Assembly (NCBI GenBank): GCA_023461435.1
Contig: JAEYLC010000001.1
Coordinates: 1 to 64,000, forward strand
Length of the DNA stretch: 64,000 nucleotides
Source of the DNA: Bacillota bacterium
GTDB lineage: Bacteria; Bacillota; Clostridia; Christensenellales; SZUA-584
Reading direction: 5' to 3'
Shown: positions 42,166 to 52,400 of the stretch, in pieces
How the letters are laid out: each line of letters starts with the position of its first letter
How positions within the stretch are numbered: position 1 is the first letter of the stretch
Program-made: the position numbers and the translations under genes
The notes under the pieces: generated by a model
Seen by the model: only the letters and a program-made list of their open reading frames with translations
Told to the model about the DNA's origin: nothing
The model's database searches: none

Positions 42166-43122
42166 ATGCAACATTACCTGACAAGAGACGATCTGATCAC
42201 GGTTGCTAAGCTTTATTATCTGGGCAACAAAACTCAGAACGAAATCTCCGATATCCTCGGAGTATCTCGTCAAAAAGTCGCAAGAATGCTCGCGCTTGCG
42301 CGTGAGCGTAAAATCATTGAATTTCGCATCAACTCGTCTGCGCTTTATCTCGAACAGATGGGGGAAAAGATACAGAAAGAATTCCGCCTGAAAAAGGTCG
42401 TCGTCACGCCATGCACCTACTCAAAAAGCGACGATGTGCTGGAAATGATCAAAGTGGTGAAAGACTATCTCGATAAAACGCTTCACGACAATATGAACAT
42501 CGGTTTGTCGTTCAGCACTACAGTCGATGAATTTGTCAAGCATTACACTTCAAAGACCAGAATCAATAACGCGTCTGTCATTCAAATTCTCGGCGGAACG
42601 CTTATCGAACAAGGGTCAACCGATGCGAGGCAGATCATTCAGGAATTTGCGAAGAAGATCGGCGCTGTGCCGAAGATATTGCAGGCACCGCTTGTGGTGC
42701 ACAATTCGCTGCTCAAGTCGCTGCTGCTGCAGGAGCCCGAGATCTCGGCTCATTTTGAATTGTTCAATCATCTCGACCTTGCCATCATCAGCTTCGGGTC
42801 AGACCGCCCGGATGAATCGCTGCTTTACAAGGCGGGATATATCAATCATGTGGAATCTGCTTCTTTGATCGAACAGGGTTTAACGGCGGATATCTGTGCA
42901 AGACGTTTCACCGCAGACGGTGAGCTCGCTGTTACGCCATTGAACGACCGCATTATTGGAATTGAAATAGCCACATTAAAAAAGATCCCCGTTATAATGG
43001 GTTTGGGCTTTGGCAATGAACGGGCGCCCTCTATTATAGCGGCCGCAAAAGCCGGCCTGGTCAACATTCTTTTTCTCGATGAATCGGCGGCTGTCTCCGT
43101 TATTTCTCAGGCCAATATATAA
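42166..43122 (+). CDS. SorC-family transcriptional regulator (third, divergent from the dehydrogenase complex)
   Basis: A 318-residue regulator. The helix-turn-helix NKTQNEISDILGVSRQKVAR is followed by a sensor domain with NMNIGLSFSTTVDEFVKHY and ILGGTLIEQGSTDARQI, and it ends with the typical ALAKAGLVNILFLDE-like block (AAAKAGLVNILFLD). AAAGGAAAG precedes the ATG. Divergent placement makes it the likely controller of the E1-E2-E3 operon. Confidence 0.87.
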   Translation: MQHYLTRDDLITVAKLYYLGNKTQNEISDILGVSRQKVARMLALARERKIIEFRINSSALYLEQMGEKIQKEFRLKKVVVTPCTYSKSDDVLEMIKVVKDYLDKTLHDNMNIGLSFSTTVDEFVKHYTSKTRINNASVIQILGGTLIEQGSTDARQIIQEFAKKIGAVPKILQAPLVVHNSLLKSLLLQEPEISAHFELFNHLDLAIISFGSDRPDESLLYKAGYINHVESASLIEQGLTADICARRFTADGELAVTPLNDRIIGIEIATLKKIPVIMGLGFGNERAPSIIAAAKAGLVNILFLDESAAVSVISQANI

Positions 43123-43418
43123 GCGCCGTCAGCAGCGATACATACGCATCATCATGATTGTGTCTGCGATAATGAAATGGTGAAAGGGCAATGTGCTCGA
43201 CGCTCATTTTTTCGGTAAATAAATCCCCCCAAGGTTGGTCTCAGTGAAATCATATTGTCCAGCTTTGGGGGTGCAATTCATACCGGGAATCGGATCTTAT
43301 TGTGGTTTCGATATCGGCGCTTGCTGCCGATAAAACACCGGACCATACGAGCGATTCAGACAATAATGAATGTTGCTGCTCAGTGTTGTATACTCCGTTG
43401 CCGTCACGTCCGGCCTTT
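43123..43418. other. Intergenic stretch between two convergent operons
   Basis: No supported gene. It contains the candidate terminator at 43226-43271; short open frames here have no family features. Confidence 0.5.
43226..43271 (-). terminator. Candidate terminator of the kinase/protease cluster
   Basis: On the minus strand CCCCCAA and TTGGGGG arms (43265-43271 and 43226-43232) enclose a loop of about 32 bases and are followed by GATTTATTTA. The long loop and broken U-run make it a weak call. Confidence 0.35.
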
Positions 43419-44897
43419 TTACCGGATTTGTCTGTCATCAAAAACGTCCTCTGAACCGGCCGGTGTCCTTAACATCTTTATACTGCCGATGCTTGCTACC
43501 AGCCATATAAAGCCGTACGCACAGTAAACCACAATCACCCATGTCTGCATGGGAAACCAGCCGAACAACCAATGCAGGTAAAGCCCGAGCCCGGGCGCAA
43601 GCAATAAACCATGCTGCGCCGCAAGGAATCTGAAAAGCCCCTCCCCTCTGTGGACGCGTATGGTATTTTCGTAGCGGAGCTTAACGCAGCTCCACATTGT
43701 GTAAACGATGTTCCAAGCCCAAAGGAAGGCGCATATGTAAAACACCTTCTCCAGCCACAGTGGAATAGCGATACGGAATATCCAGATCACCGCAAAAAAC
43801 ACCAGCGGGGTTATCAGCTCTCTTGTGAAGAACCGGAAAAAAATCATGCCGGGCGTACCTTTAACATTCTGAAACATGATCTTCGTTTTGGCCGGGTCGC
43901 CCTGATCGGCCAAGTGCGGGAACATACCGCCGCCGACCGAAAGCACCAAAAACAACACCACGCACAGCACAGCCCGCAGCCAGGTTGGCGTATCCGCCAC
44001 GCCGTATGCCAGCAGACCGCCTCTCGCGAGGGCGACGCAGAGCGCAGATACCACAAGAATATCAAGAAAATGCCCAAACGATTTGCTTTTGAGGCCGACG
44101 AGCTTGCTGACGCCTTTCGCAAGGTAAAACAGCCAGAGAACGATCAAGGTATAAGCCCCAAAAGAGGCAAACGGCGTCTGCGGCGCGGTGATGATGCCGG
44201 TTAACCGATCAAGACCAAACAGCAAAGCCAGGGGGACCAACAACCCAAAAAGGAAATACTGTATGGCCGCCGCGACAGTGCCGCCGCGGTAAGTGAACAA
44301 CCCCACTTTTGTATACCGCTTCAACCTGCCGCCTTTTTGTTTTTGACTGCCGTATTTGAGTGATTCATGCTGGTTGTTCGCAAGTCCCGCGAGAAATGCG
44401 AGCATCGCGGCAAGCTGCGAGGTGGAAATCTCCTCGTTCGGCTCCTCCATATCCGGTTCTGCGGCTCTTTTGTACTTCTCATCCCGGGCGGCACATTCCT
44501 CGAGACGCACCGCCATCAGATCCCGGATCCCGGGTGTGGGGCTTTCCATCACGGCTTTCGCGAGCGACACCGCATCGATTTCCCGTTTTCCCGCGTGCTC
44601 CGCAATCTCCGAAGCTCTGCCGATGGCGGTGGCCGCGCTGTTAAAGCCCAGAGCGTGCGCCTGATTGCCGAGCACCCAGGCCGCGCTTTCGATGCTGCCT
44701 ATATAGTCCGACAGCAACGCGCGCACTTCTTTGCCCTCTTTTTGGAGCTCGGGGCGGTTCAGCGGCGGGTCAAGATACCGCGACAGCATCAGCAGCCCGT
44801 ACAGAACATGCTCAATGCAAAGATCCTTCGATCCCCCTTTTACGGCGAACTTCTGCGCTTCGGATATGCTCGCCCTAACGCCAACGCTCAGATCCAT
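43419..44897 (-). CDS. Clp_N-like domain fused to a multi-pass membrane region
   Basis: A 492-residue protein. Residues 1-140 are soluble and helical and match the pattern of the Clp_N-like N-terminus of the adjacent 1163-residue protease (EHVLYGLLML here, EHLLLGILKL there, with similar positions for the following helices). A linker leads to about eight hydrophobic segments between roughly 210 and 480 (for example FLFGLLVPLALLFGL, FLDILVVSALCVALA, TWVIVVYCAYGFIWLVA). No enzyme motif is visible. I infer a membrane anchor or receptor for the protease. Last gene of the cluster. Confidence 0.75.
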   Translation of the reverse strand: MDLSVGVRASISEAQKFAVKGGSKDLCIEHVLYGLLMLSRYLDPPLNRPELQKEGKEVRALLSDYIGSIESAAWVLGNQAHALGFNSAATAIGRASEIAEHAGKREIDAVSLAKAVMESPTPGIRDLMAVRLEECAARDEKYKRAAEPDMEEPNEEISTSQLAAMLAFLAGLANNQHESLKYGSQKQKGGRLKRYTKVGLFTYRGGTVAAAIQYFLFGLLVPLALLFGLDRLTGIITAPQTPFASFGAYTLIVLWLFYLAKGVSKLVGLKSKSFGHFLDILVVSALCVALARGGLLAYGVADTPTWLRAVLCVVLFLVLSVGGGMFPHLADQGDPAKTKIMFQNVKGTPGMIFFRFFTRELITPLVFFAVIWIFRIAIPLWLEKVFYICAFLWAWNIVYTMWSCVKLRYENTIRVHRGEGLFRFLAAQHGLLLAPGLGLYLHWLFGWFPMQTWVIVVYCAYGFIWLVASIGSIKMLRTPAGSEDVFDDRQIR

Positions 44898-44988
44898 ATG
44901 TTTTCCCCTCCTTTATTCTTCATCAGCCTGTCTCTTGCCGACATTTCCGGCAGAGCCGTCCGCCCGCGCCGGTTTGAACGGGCTGCCG

Positions 44989-45807
44989 TCAGCGCTTCCC
45001 TTCACGAGCTCTTTTCAGCATTTCCCTTCGTTTCTCCGTATTTGCGGCATTCCACTCCTCCACGCTGATGATCGCCTCGTAAAGCACCGTGTGGTTATCA
45101 TCCATCATCATGTTGGTGTGGTAATGTCCGCAGAACCAATGCCCGAAGGTAATCTTTTCATCGAGTGCAGTCAAATACTGCGTCAGGCTGTCACTGGTAT
45201 ATCCACCTTCCGTGAACGAGAGATGAAAGCCGTCGGGCAGGCAATGCGTCACTACATAATCCACGGCAAAGCCATGCTTTTCAAGATTTTTTAGTCCCTC
45301 TTCCATCTCTTCGGCGGACGGCAGTTCTTCCTTCCACCACGAATAGTGGTTGACGCGGAAGAACATATTGCGTTTTTGCATATAATCAAGCTTCTTTGCG
45401 AAATGAGGATCGGCTTCATCGAGCACGCCGTTCCATAAATCGTGACAGGCCGCGCCGCCCATTGTGAAGACCCTTTTCCCGTCGATATCAAAAACCTGTC
45501 CGCGCATCAGGTGAATCACATGAGGCTGAATAAACTGAACCAGACCGCCACGCCATTCCTGCACGGGATAAGCTTTTAAAAGATCATAGTTTTCGTGGTT
45601 CCCGTCCACAAATAGTGTTGTGAATGGTTTGCTTTCGAGCCAGTCCTGCCAAAACCGGTCATGGTCCCCGCCGTCCCAGACGCACCCGAAATCACCGCAA
45701 ATCACGACATAGTCGGATCGGGTCATCTTCTTCTGTTCCGGGAAGTTCTCTTTTGACAGCTTATCGATATTATGGGACGCGTGGATATCCCCCGTGAAAT
45801 AAATCAT
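44989..45807 (-). CDS. Calcineurin-like metallophosphoesterase
   Basis: A 272-residue metallophosphoesterase. All metal-binding motifs are present in order: FTGDIHASH, VICGDFGCVWD, FVDGNHENYD, CLPD region and FGHWFCGHYHTN. I start at ATG 45807 with AAGGAG five bases upstream; the frame runs on to 45996 but that part overlaps the kinase gene and looks non-coding. It could remove phosphate from a protein, nucleotide or second messenger within the signalling cluster. Confidence 0.85.
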   Translation of the reverse strand: MIYFTGDIHASHNIDKLSKENFPEQKKMTRSDYVVICGDFGCVWDGGDHDRFWQDWLESKPFTTLFVDGNHENYDLLKAYPVQEWRGGLVQFIQPHVIHLMRGQVFDIDGKRVFTMGGAACHDLWNGVLDEADPHFAKKLDYMQKRNMFFRVNHYSWWKEELPSAEEMEEGLKNLEKHGFAVDYVVTHCLPDGFHLSFTEGGYTSDSLTQYLTALDEKITFGHWFCGHYHTNMMMDDNHTVLYEAIISVEEWNAANTEKRREMLKRAREGKR

Positions 45808-45881
45808 GTCGGCTCCTTTTCTCGTATTTCCGCTTCTCGTTTCCATTTTACATGGCATACCCTGATGAGGTGTCGGACACC

Positions 45882-48800
45882 TTATCCTTTGCTCCTCATT
45901 TTCATGAGCTTTTTTCGTACGCCCTCCGGGCGGAGCCATCCGTAACCGCGGTTTTGAAGCTCGGTCAGCAGCGCGGAAAAATCCGTTTCCGTCCAATCCG
46001 GATGCAGTATCAAAAATATATCAAGATACTGCCGCGCCCCCTCATTCCATTCGGAAAAACCGGGGAAAGTGTACTCCCATACCAACCGGTGCACACGCAC
46101 AGCATCGTGCGCATCGACCGTCAGCAATAACGTGCCATCCCTGCCGACACAACGGAAAAGTGCGTTGTCAGCAACGGCCAAGCTCCCGATATCCGCAGTA
46201 TCGGCTGCGGGAAGATTGAGCTCCTTGATTGTCGCACTCTGATTTCTTATTCGCAGCTCAAAACAGCGTCCGTCTTCGGCAAGCACGGTGCAAAAGTCCC
46301 CGCCCGTCACCGCCGCCGCTCTTTTTTTGACATCCCATATGATCATATCGCTGAGCGGCGTTTTCTTCCGCTTTGTGTCGCAAATCACAAGGAAACGGTT
46401 ATCAACACTGAAATGTGCCGTTCCCGCAATTTCCTGCGGATTATAGCGAAAGGATTGATAATCGTTTTCGTTGTCCGTGCTGCGGATTTGAATATCGACA
46501 TCATCCTTTGAAAACGGAGTCGGTTTGGCGGCATATTGTGCGTCCGGGCTGTAAAGCAGCGCCATGTAACCGCGGAAGTTATTGATAACATACTTCACTT
46601 CTCCCGTTTTCACATCTGCCTTCACGAGAGCGGCCGCCGTATAGCTGCCGTTATAGATAAAACACGTATCGTCATCCGACAGCGCGACTGCCTCAGGGTA
46701 GCATTCGAGAAAGCGCGTGCTATGAAGGCTGTATTGCGCGATCAGCCTGTGATATTTAAGGCGGCGGCGGCGGCAGTATCTGCCCGCTTCCATCCTCAGT
46801 CCCTCCAGCGTAGACTGGCTGCGTATGCCAAAACGGTTTTCCGTTTTGTTCAAAGCATCCAGCGCGCCGCCGATATCCTTGCTTGAGATCAGCCTCTTAA
46901 TTTCATTGACTGCCTGCGTCAGGGCAGCTTGCTCCGACCAGCTTTGCTTGAACGGCTTTATCCGGCACAGCTCAAACGGGCTCTTATACGAAAAATCGGG
47001 GAACTCACATATAATCAACCTGCCGTCATTCAAGCCGATCAGAATATTGCCGGCTTGCCCCGCACATATGGATACGGCTTCTCCGGGCAGCGCGAGCGTA
47101 TGCAGGCACTTGCCGCTTTTGAGTTCCCATATTTTCATCTCCGTCTTATCGACAGACGCAAAATATCCCCCGCCCGGCAGTATGGAGATATCCGTCACAT
47201 CTTCGTTGTGCCCTGAAAAGGACTTGATACATTTTTTCTTGCCGGCATCCCAATGCTTGATGCTTCTGTCTGTGCTGCATGTAAGGAACTGCGCTGAAGA
47301 CGGGAAAAAGCGAATCGACGTGACGTTTGCCTTGTGCCTGTCGTTGGCCATACCGGAATGCCATTGCTCGTTCGTTCCCCGGCACTCAAAAAGGCCGTAT
47401 CTGTATGCAGTTACGACATAGCCGCCGTCCGTGCTGGAGCCAACCGCCGTGGGCTCAGAGCTTGACTTGTATATTCTGGCTATCTCGCCCGTATTGGTAT
47501 TTAAAAGAAATGTGATTTCGTTTCCGTAATCTTCATTCATATAATCGTCAAAGTAGTTTGCGGAAGCGGCAATGAGGTCCCCCCCGGTAAAATGCGCAAA
47601 ATATCTGTAAACAAGCTCGCGCGGTGAGTTGACCAGATATTCTTTGGGCAGCGTGACCGGCAGCCGCTTGACAATCGTATTTGTTTGCGTGTCATAATAA
47701 ATCAGCTCGTTTTCCGTCAGCAGGCAAAGCTCTTCGTTATGAAAAAACAGCCTGATACAGCACGGCGCAAGTTTATCCAGATTCAGGGCGTGTGGTTCGT
47801 CACCGTCTGCGGACCCCAATACCGCAAGGTTTCCCCCGGCTGCCACAAACCGTCCGCCCGCGCCGGCTTCAACGTAATCGGCCTTTTTTAATCCGGTTTC
47901 TCTGATGCACATCTGCAAATCGGAATCCGCCCGCGCCTCGCGCGCAAGCATATTTTTCAACCGCCCGCACAGCTCCGCATGCTGCGGATTTCCGGCGCAT
48001 ACCGTTTCAAAATTCTCTTGCAGAGTACGGTCATCGATCTGTCCATCCCGCCACAGCCTGATCAGGCGGTTATACTGCGCGGCGGGATGCAGCGGTTCGA
48101 GCTTGAGCGCGCGCTCCCAGCACCTTGCAGCCTCCTGCAGCTTGCCAATATCGAGAAACGACAGCGCTTTGTTGTTGAGGCTGTCCGCGGTGTCCGCCGC
48201 AGCCTCCGAGGCGGGGCGCGGATAGTCGCCGCCCGTTACTGTTTCGTATATCCTGAGCAGCACTTCTTCGACGGCGGTGAAGTCATGAGGGCGGCGGCTC
48301 TCCTCTTCGCTCAAACACTGCCTGAGCAATTCCGGCATACCCTCCGGCAGCGGCACGCGCGCCTGCTCAAAGTAGCTCTCGCACGCCGCACCCGCAATCA
48401 CGCCGTTTATCCATGGCCGGTCACCCAAATACATCTCCATCACCGACACGGCCCACGAATAGATATCGGTGCGCCGCGTGAGCTTTAACCCGTTCATCTG
48501 CTCCATCGAGCAGTAGGCGGGCGTATAGGCGCCCGACACCGAAAACATGGTCTCACTGGGTTTCGCATAAGCCGCAGGCGCCTCCGCGCTGATGTCCATC
48601 ACCGTCAGCGTTGCGCGCGCTTTCGCAATGCCGAAATCCGCGACCTTCGCATCTCCGTCTTTTGTGAGCAACAGATTGCCCGGCTTCACATCCTGATGGA
48701 TGAGCCCCTTGGGCTCCCCATTCTCGTCGCGGCATTCATGCGCGTAATGCAGCCCACGCGCGAACTGTATCGCGATGTCGAGCAGGCGCTGCTGCCGGTC

Positions 48801-49283
48801 CGCTTCGCTGCCTGCGTACAATTCCCCGTTTTCAATCGCGTCCGCCAGGCTGCCGCCGTCCATCCATTCCGAAAATATCGCGGGGACGCCGCCGATTTCG
48901 CGGACGTAGTAGCACGACACGATATGCGGATGCAACCCAAGCCCGATCCACGCCTCGCACTCGCGTATAAAATCTGTCTTGTTCTTCTCCGTGACGAAAT
49001 ACGCCGTTTGAGGCTGCTTCATCGCGAGCGCCACATTCCAGCCCGCATGGTGCACGCGCCAGACCGCGCCCATGCCGCCCTTGATGGCATCCGATTCCAC
49101 GCGGTACGTGTCCAGCAGAGAAGCGCCCTTTTCGATGGCACAGACCGCTTCTTCCCGTGTGACATCGCCGTCCGGAACAGTCTCATCATCTTTTACGGTT
49201 TGAATATCTGAAGAGGTTCCGTCGTCTATAACGGTTTCATCCGTATCGTAAAGCGTATCCGTAAGTTTCGAATCATCGGACAT
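45882..49283 (-). CDS. Serine/threonine kinase - TPR - WD40 protein with C-terminal GYGWLRPEGVR module
   Basis: 1133 residues. Residues 1-45 are an acidic Thr-rich tail with DETVIDDG and DDETVPDGD. The kinase domain (about 55-345) has KGGMGAVW, Lys89 in LAMKQP, catalytic loop IHQDVKPGNLLL (196-198 HQD) and DFG 216-218, so it is a non-RD kinase. A TPR-like pair (about 365-440) precedes WD40-type repeats to about 1080, then a C-terminal block with GARQYLDIFLILH and GYGWLRPEGVRKKL. The frame is co-directional with the protease gene. The leader TCAAGGGGGATCGG recurs upstream of the HTH gene at 63523. Confidence 0.88.
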   Translation of the reverse strand: MSDDSKLTDTLYDTDETVIDDGTSSDIQTVKDDETVPDGDVTREEAVCAIEKGASLLDTYRVESDAIKGGMGAVWRVHHAGWNVALAMKQPQTAYFVTEKNKTDFIRECEAWIGLGLHPHIVSCYYVREIGGVPAIFSEWMDGGSLADAIENGELYAGSEADRQQRLLDIAIQFARGLHYAHECRDENGEPKGLIHQDVKPGNLLLTKDGDAKVADFGIAKARATLTVMDISAEAPAAYAKPSETMFSVSGAYTPAYCSMEQMNGLKLTRRTDIYSWAVSVMEMYLGDRPWINGVIAGAACESYFEQARVPLPEGMPELLRQCLSEEESRRPHDFTAVEEVLLRIYETVTGGDYPRPASEAAADTADSLNNKALSFLDIGKLQEAARCWERALKLEPLHPAAQYNRLIRLWRDGQIDDRTLQENFETVCAGNPQHAELCGRLKNMLAREARADSDLQMCIRETGLKKADYVEAGAGGRFVAAGGNLAVLGSADGDEPHALNLDKLAPCCIRLFFHNEELCLLTENELIYYDTQTNTIVKRLPVTLPKEYLVNSPRELVYRYFAHFTGGDLIAASANYFDDYMNEDYGNEITFLLNTNTGEIARIYKSSSEPTAVGSSTDGGYVVTAYRYGLFECRGTNEQWHSGMANDRHKANVTSIRFFPSSAQFLTCSTDRSIKHWDAGKKKCIKSFSGHNEDVTDISILPGGGYFASVDKTEMKIWELKSGKCLHTLALPGEAVSICAGQAGNILIGLNDGRLIICEFPDFSYKSPFELCRIKPFKQSWSEQAALTQAVNEIKRLISSKDIGGALDALNKTENRFGIRSQSTLEGLRMEAGRYCRRRRLKYHRLIAQYSLHSTRFLECYPEAVALSDDDTCFIYNGSYTAAALVKADVKTGEVKYVINNFRGYMALLYSPDAQYAAKPTPFSKDDVDIQIRSTDNENDYQSFRYNPQEIAGTAHFSVDNRFLVICDTKRKKTPLSDMIIWDVKKRAAAVTGGDFCTVLAEDGRCFELRIRNQSATIKELNLPAADTADIGSLAVADNALFRCVGRDGTLLLTVDAHDAVRVHRLVWEYTFPGFSEWNEGARQYLDIFLILHPDWTETDFSALLTELQNRGYGWLRPEGVRKKLMKMRSKG

Positions 49284-49453
49284 ATCCCGATCCCCCTTGA
49301 CCGTTTAAAAGTCCATATTTAACTCAGCATCAAAGACTATTATTGTCACGCAATCCACCCAATACTTGATACCAAAGCTGTTTTTTATCACCGCAGCAAA
49401 GCCGGTGGATTTTTAACTGAAGCGCATCATGCAAAGTACCGACCGCACTTTCG

Positions 49454-52400
49454 CTATTGCTTAAGCAGAGCTTCCATTTCCTCTTTTGTGAGCTTGTTCT
49501 TTTCCATCAGCGCGGCCACCATGCGGTCCATACGGGCCTTGTTTTTGCTTATGATATCGATCGTGGCCGCCATTTCGTCTCTGATGATGCCGCTCACGCG
49601 TTCGGAGACCTTGGCGGCAAGCGGGCCGCGCGTCGCTTCCTCCTGGCTCATGACCGCCATACCGAACGCGTCATCCATACCGTAATTGCAGATCATCGCG
49701 CGGGCCACGCGCGTGGCCTGCTCCAAATCGCCCGAGGCGCCGGTGGACACGCCCTCCTTTTCGCCGTAATAAACGATCTCCGCCGCGCGCCCGCCCAGTG
49801 AAGTGCGGATGTGACCGATCAAATCATCCTTTGTCTGCAGCGGTCCCATGTCCTTATCCGAATGCTCCATATAACCGCCGTGCCCGCCGCGCGCCACGAT
49901 CGTTAAATAAGCGGGCGTATTGCCGCCGAGATAGCATAAAAATGCGTGGCCGGATTCATGCCGGGCGACGCGTTCCAGATATTCATGCCCCCAGTCTTTC
50001 TGCGCGCCGTGCTTGGTGAGCTCAAACGCCTCGTCGAGTGTCGCGTCGTCAAGCGGCTTTCCTTGCTTGACCGCCATGCGGCTTGCAAGCTCCATGACGG
50101 ACGCCATATTGGCAAGGCTCATGCCGGTGGAACGCGCCGCGAGACGCTCGATCATCTGCCCGGTAACCGTGTGCGTCTTGTTCTTATTGACTATCATTTC
50201 GATATACTGCTTGCGGTCGTCCTTGTTCGGCAGATCCACCATTATCTTTCTGTCAAACCGGCGGGCGAGTGCCGCATCGATCGTACCCATGCCGCCCTTG
50301 CCTTCCTCCACATCGAAGTTCGTCGCGGCCAGCACAAAAACGGGCCGTTTCGGATCCACCGCAAAGCCGTCCATCTCGGTGAGCAGCGCGTTAAGCGCCA
50401 TTTCCTCGCCATGTGCAGTATCGGAGCTGCCGCGCGCACGCCCCACTGCATCGATCTCATCAATGAACACGATCGCGGGCGCATAGCGCCGCGCTTTTTT
50501 AAACAGCGCGCGCACCGATTCGGGGCCGCTGCCTTGCCATTTCGTCACAAAAGAGCTGGCCACGGCGGGTATGAACGCCACGCCGCTCTCTCCCGCCATC
50601 GCCTTGGCGAGCAGTGTTTTGCCGGTGCCCGGCGGGCCGTACAGCAGCACGCCCTTGGGCGGCTTTAAACCCTGCGCCGAAAATTTCTTGGGGTTTTTGA
50701 GATAGTTGATAAAGAACTGCAGCTCTTCCTTGGCGTCTCCGGCGCCGATCACATCGGCGAAACGGATGCTCGGCTTTTCCGCGTCCGTCAGCACATCGCC
50801 CGCGTCATCCGCGGCCACCGCGCGCTTGAGCTTTAAATCCCTCACACGGATCACAACCTCTTTTTTATCGGGCGTGAATTTGGGCGCGGTTTCAAAATAC
50901 AACACCTTGCGTTCACCCGCCATGCGGGCCGCTACGCTTTGTAAATACAGCCGCTTGCAGATGCTTTCAAGCTCGTCCTCAAACACGGTGAAATCATCAG
51001 CCGGAACGGCCACCTTGCCTCTTGCGCCCGCGCGCATAAACGACATTTCGAGCTCGCTGTCGATTTTGAACGTCTCGGTCTCCAGGAGATAGACGGGCAG
51101 CTCAGGCAAACGTTCGCGCACCAGCCTGAAAAGCTCGTTGCCCTCGTGAATGGTGGCGGCCGCCATGGGCGCGAAATCAAACGCGTTGACTGTCCCGACC
51201 GGGATATTCAGATTTGAGAGTCTGTCCTGTGTTGCGGCGTCGGCTTCATCCCGCGCGCTCAGATCGATCAGCGCGACCCTTAAATCCTTCTCACCCGCGA
51301 TTTTCATGGCTTCGTCCCGGTTTGTTGTCTGGTAAAAAACGAAGCCCGGGAGCTTTTTTCTGCAGTCCTCGGCAAACCAGGGCGTCCCATATATCAGCAT
51401 CTCTGATTTTTCACTGTTTTCGAATATGGGCCGCACATCGTCCGGTAAATGCTCCGTTTCCACCTCAAACCGGATGCTGGTTAAATTTTCGAGCGCCGAC
51501 GCAAACGTTTCCCCGTTGAAAAGGCGGCAGAGCTTAAAAACTTCGTTTTTAAAAAAAAGCTCCGTCTGAGCGCGCAGTGTTCTTGCGTCCGCCTGACCGC
51601 CCTCCGCAAAGAGCAGCGTTGTCGCGAGAAGGTCATCCGCATTCACGCTGATGCCGTACTGCTTTTCGAACAGATTGCAGAACCTCTTGAATTCTCCCGC
51701 GCTGATTTTTTCAAGATCGTTGGCCTGCAGATGGTTAAACAGCAGCGGCCAACCGGTCGCCATGCGTGAGGTGATCGCGGCGGGAAAGAAGGGCTGTCCC
51801 GTCTGCGGATTCTTTTCCGTTTCGAGCGCGTTGATGATGGTTTTGCGCGGAATTCCGGCCGCGTTCTGTTTCGCGTCGCCTTCATAGAGCGAGCGTCCCG
51901 CGTTGGATGTGAAAATGATGATGCTATCCTTAAACGGGATATCTTCGTCCATATATTTGTCGGTCAGCCGCCCCGCGTCAAGAATCTGCAAGAACAAATG
52001 GATCGTATTAAGATGCGCCTTCTCGATCTCGTCGAACAGCAGCATGCTGTGCGGGTTCTGCTTGACAAAGCCGGTGAGCGTGCCCGGCTTGGCGCCCTGA
52101 TAGCTTCGCTCAAAGCCGACCAGGTTCATATACGATTGATGGTCCGAAAAGCTCGACATATCAAACCGCTTGAACGGTATCTCAAGCGCCTCCGCCGCCT
52201 GCTCGGCGAGGAACGTTTTGCCGACGCCCGGAGGCCCTGCGAACACGAATATGACTCTTGGGCGCTTGCGCTTTTCGTCGCTGGCTGCGAGCACCTCCGC
52301 GCTGAACATGCCCTCCGCGAACGCATGAACGACGTGATCCTGTCCGCAGACGGTGGACAGCAGCTTGGAGCGCATGCCGCGTATACGCGCGGTCAGCTCC

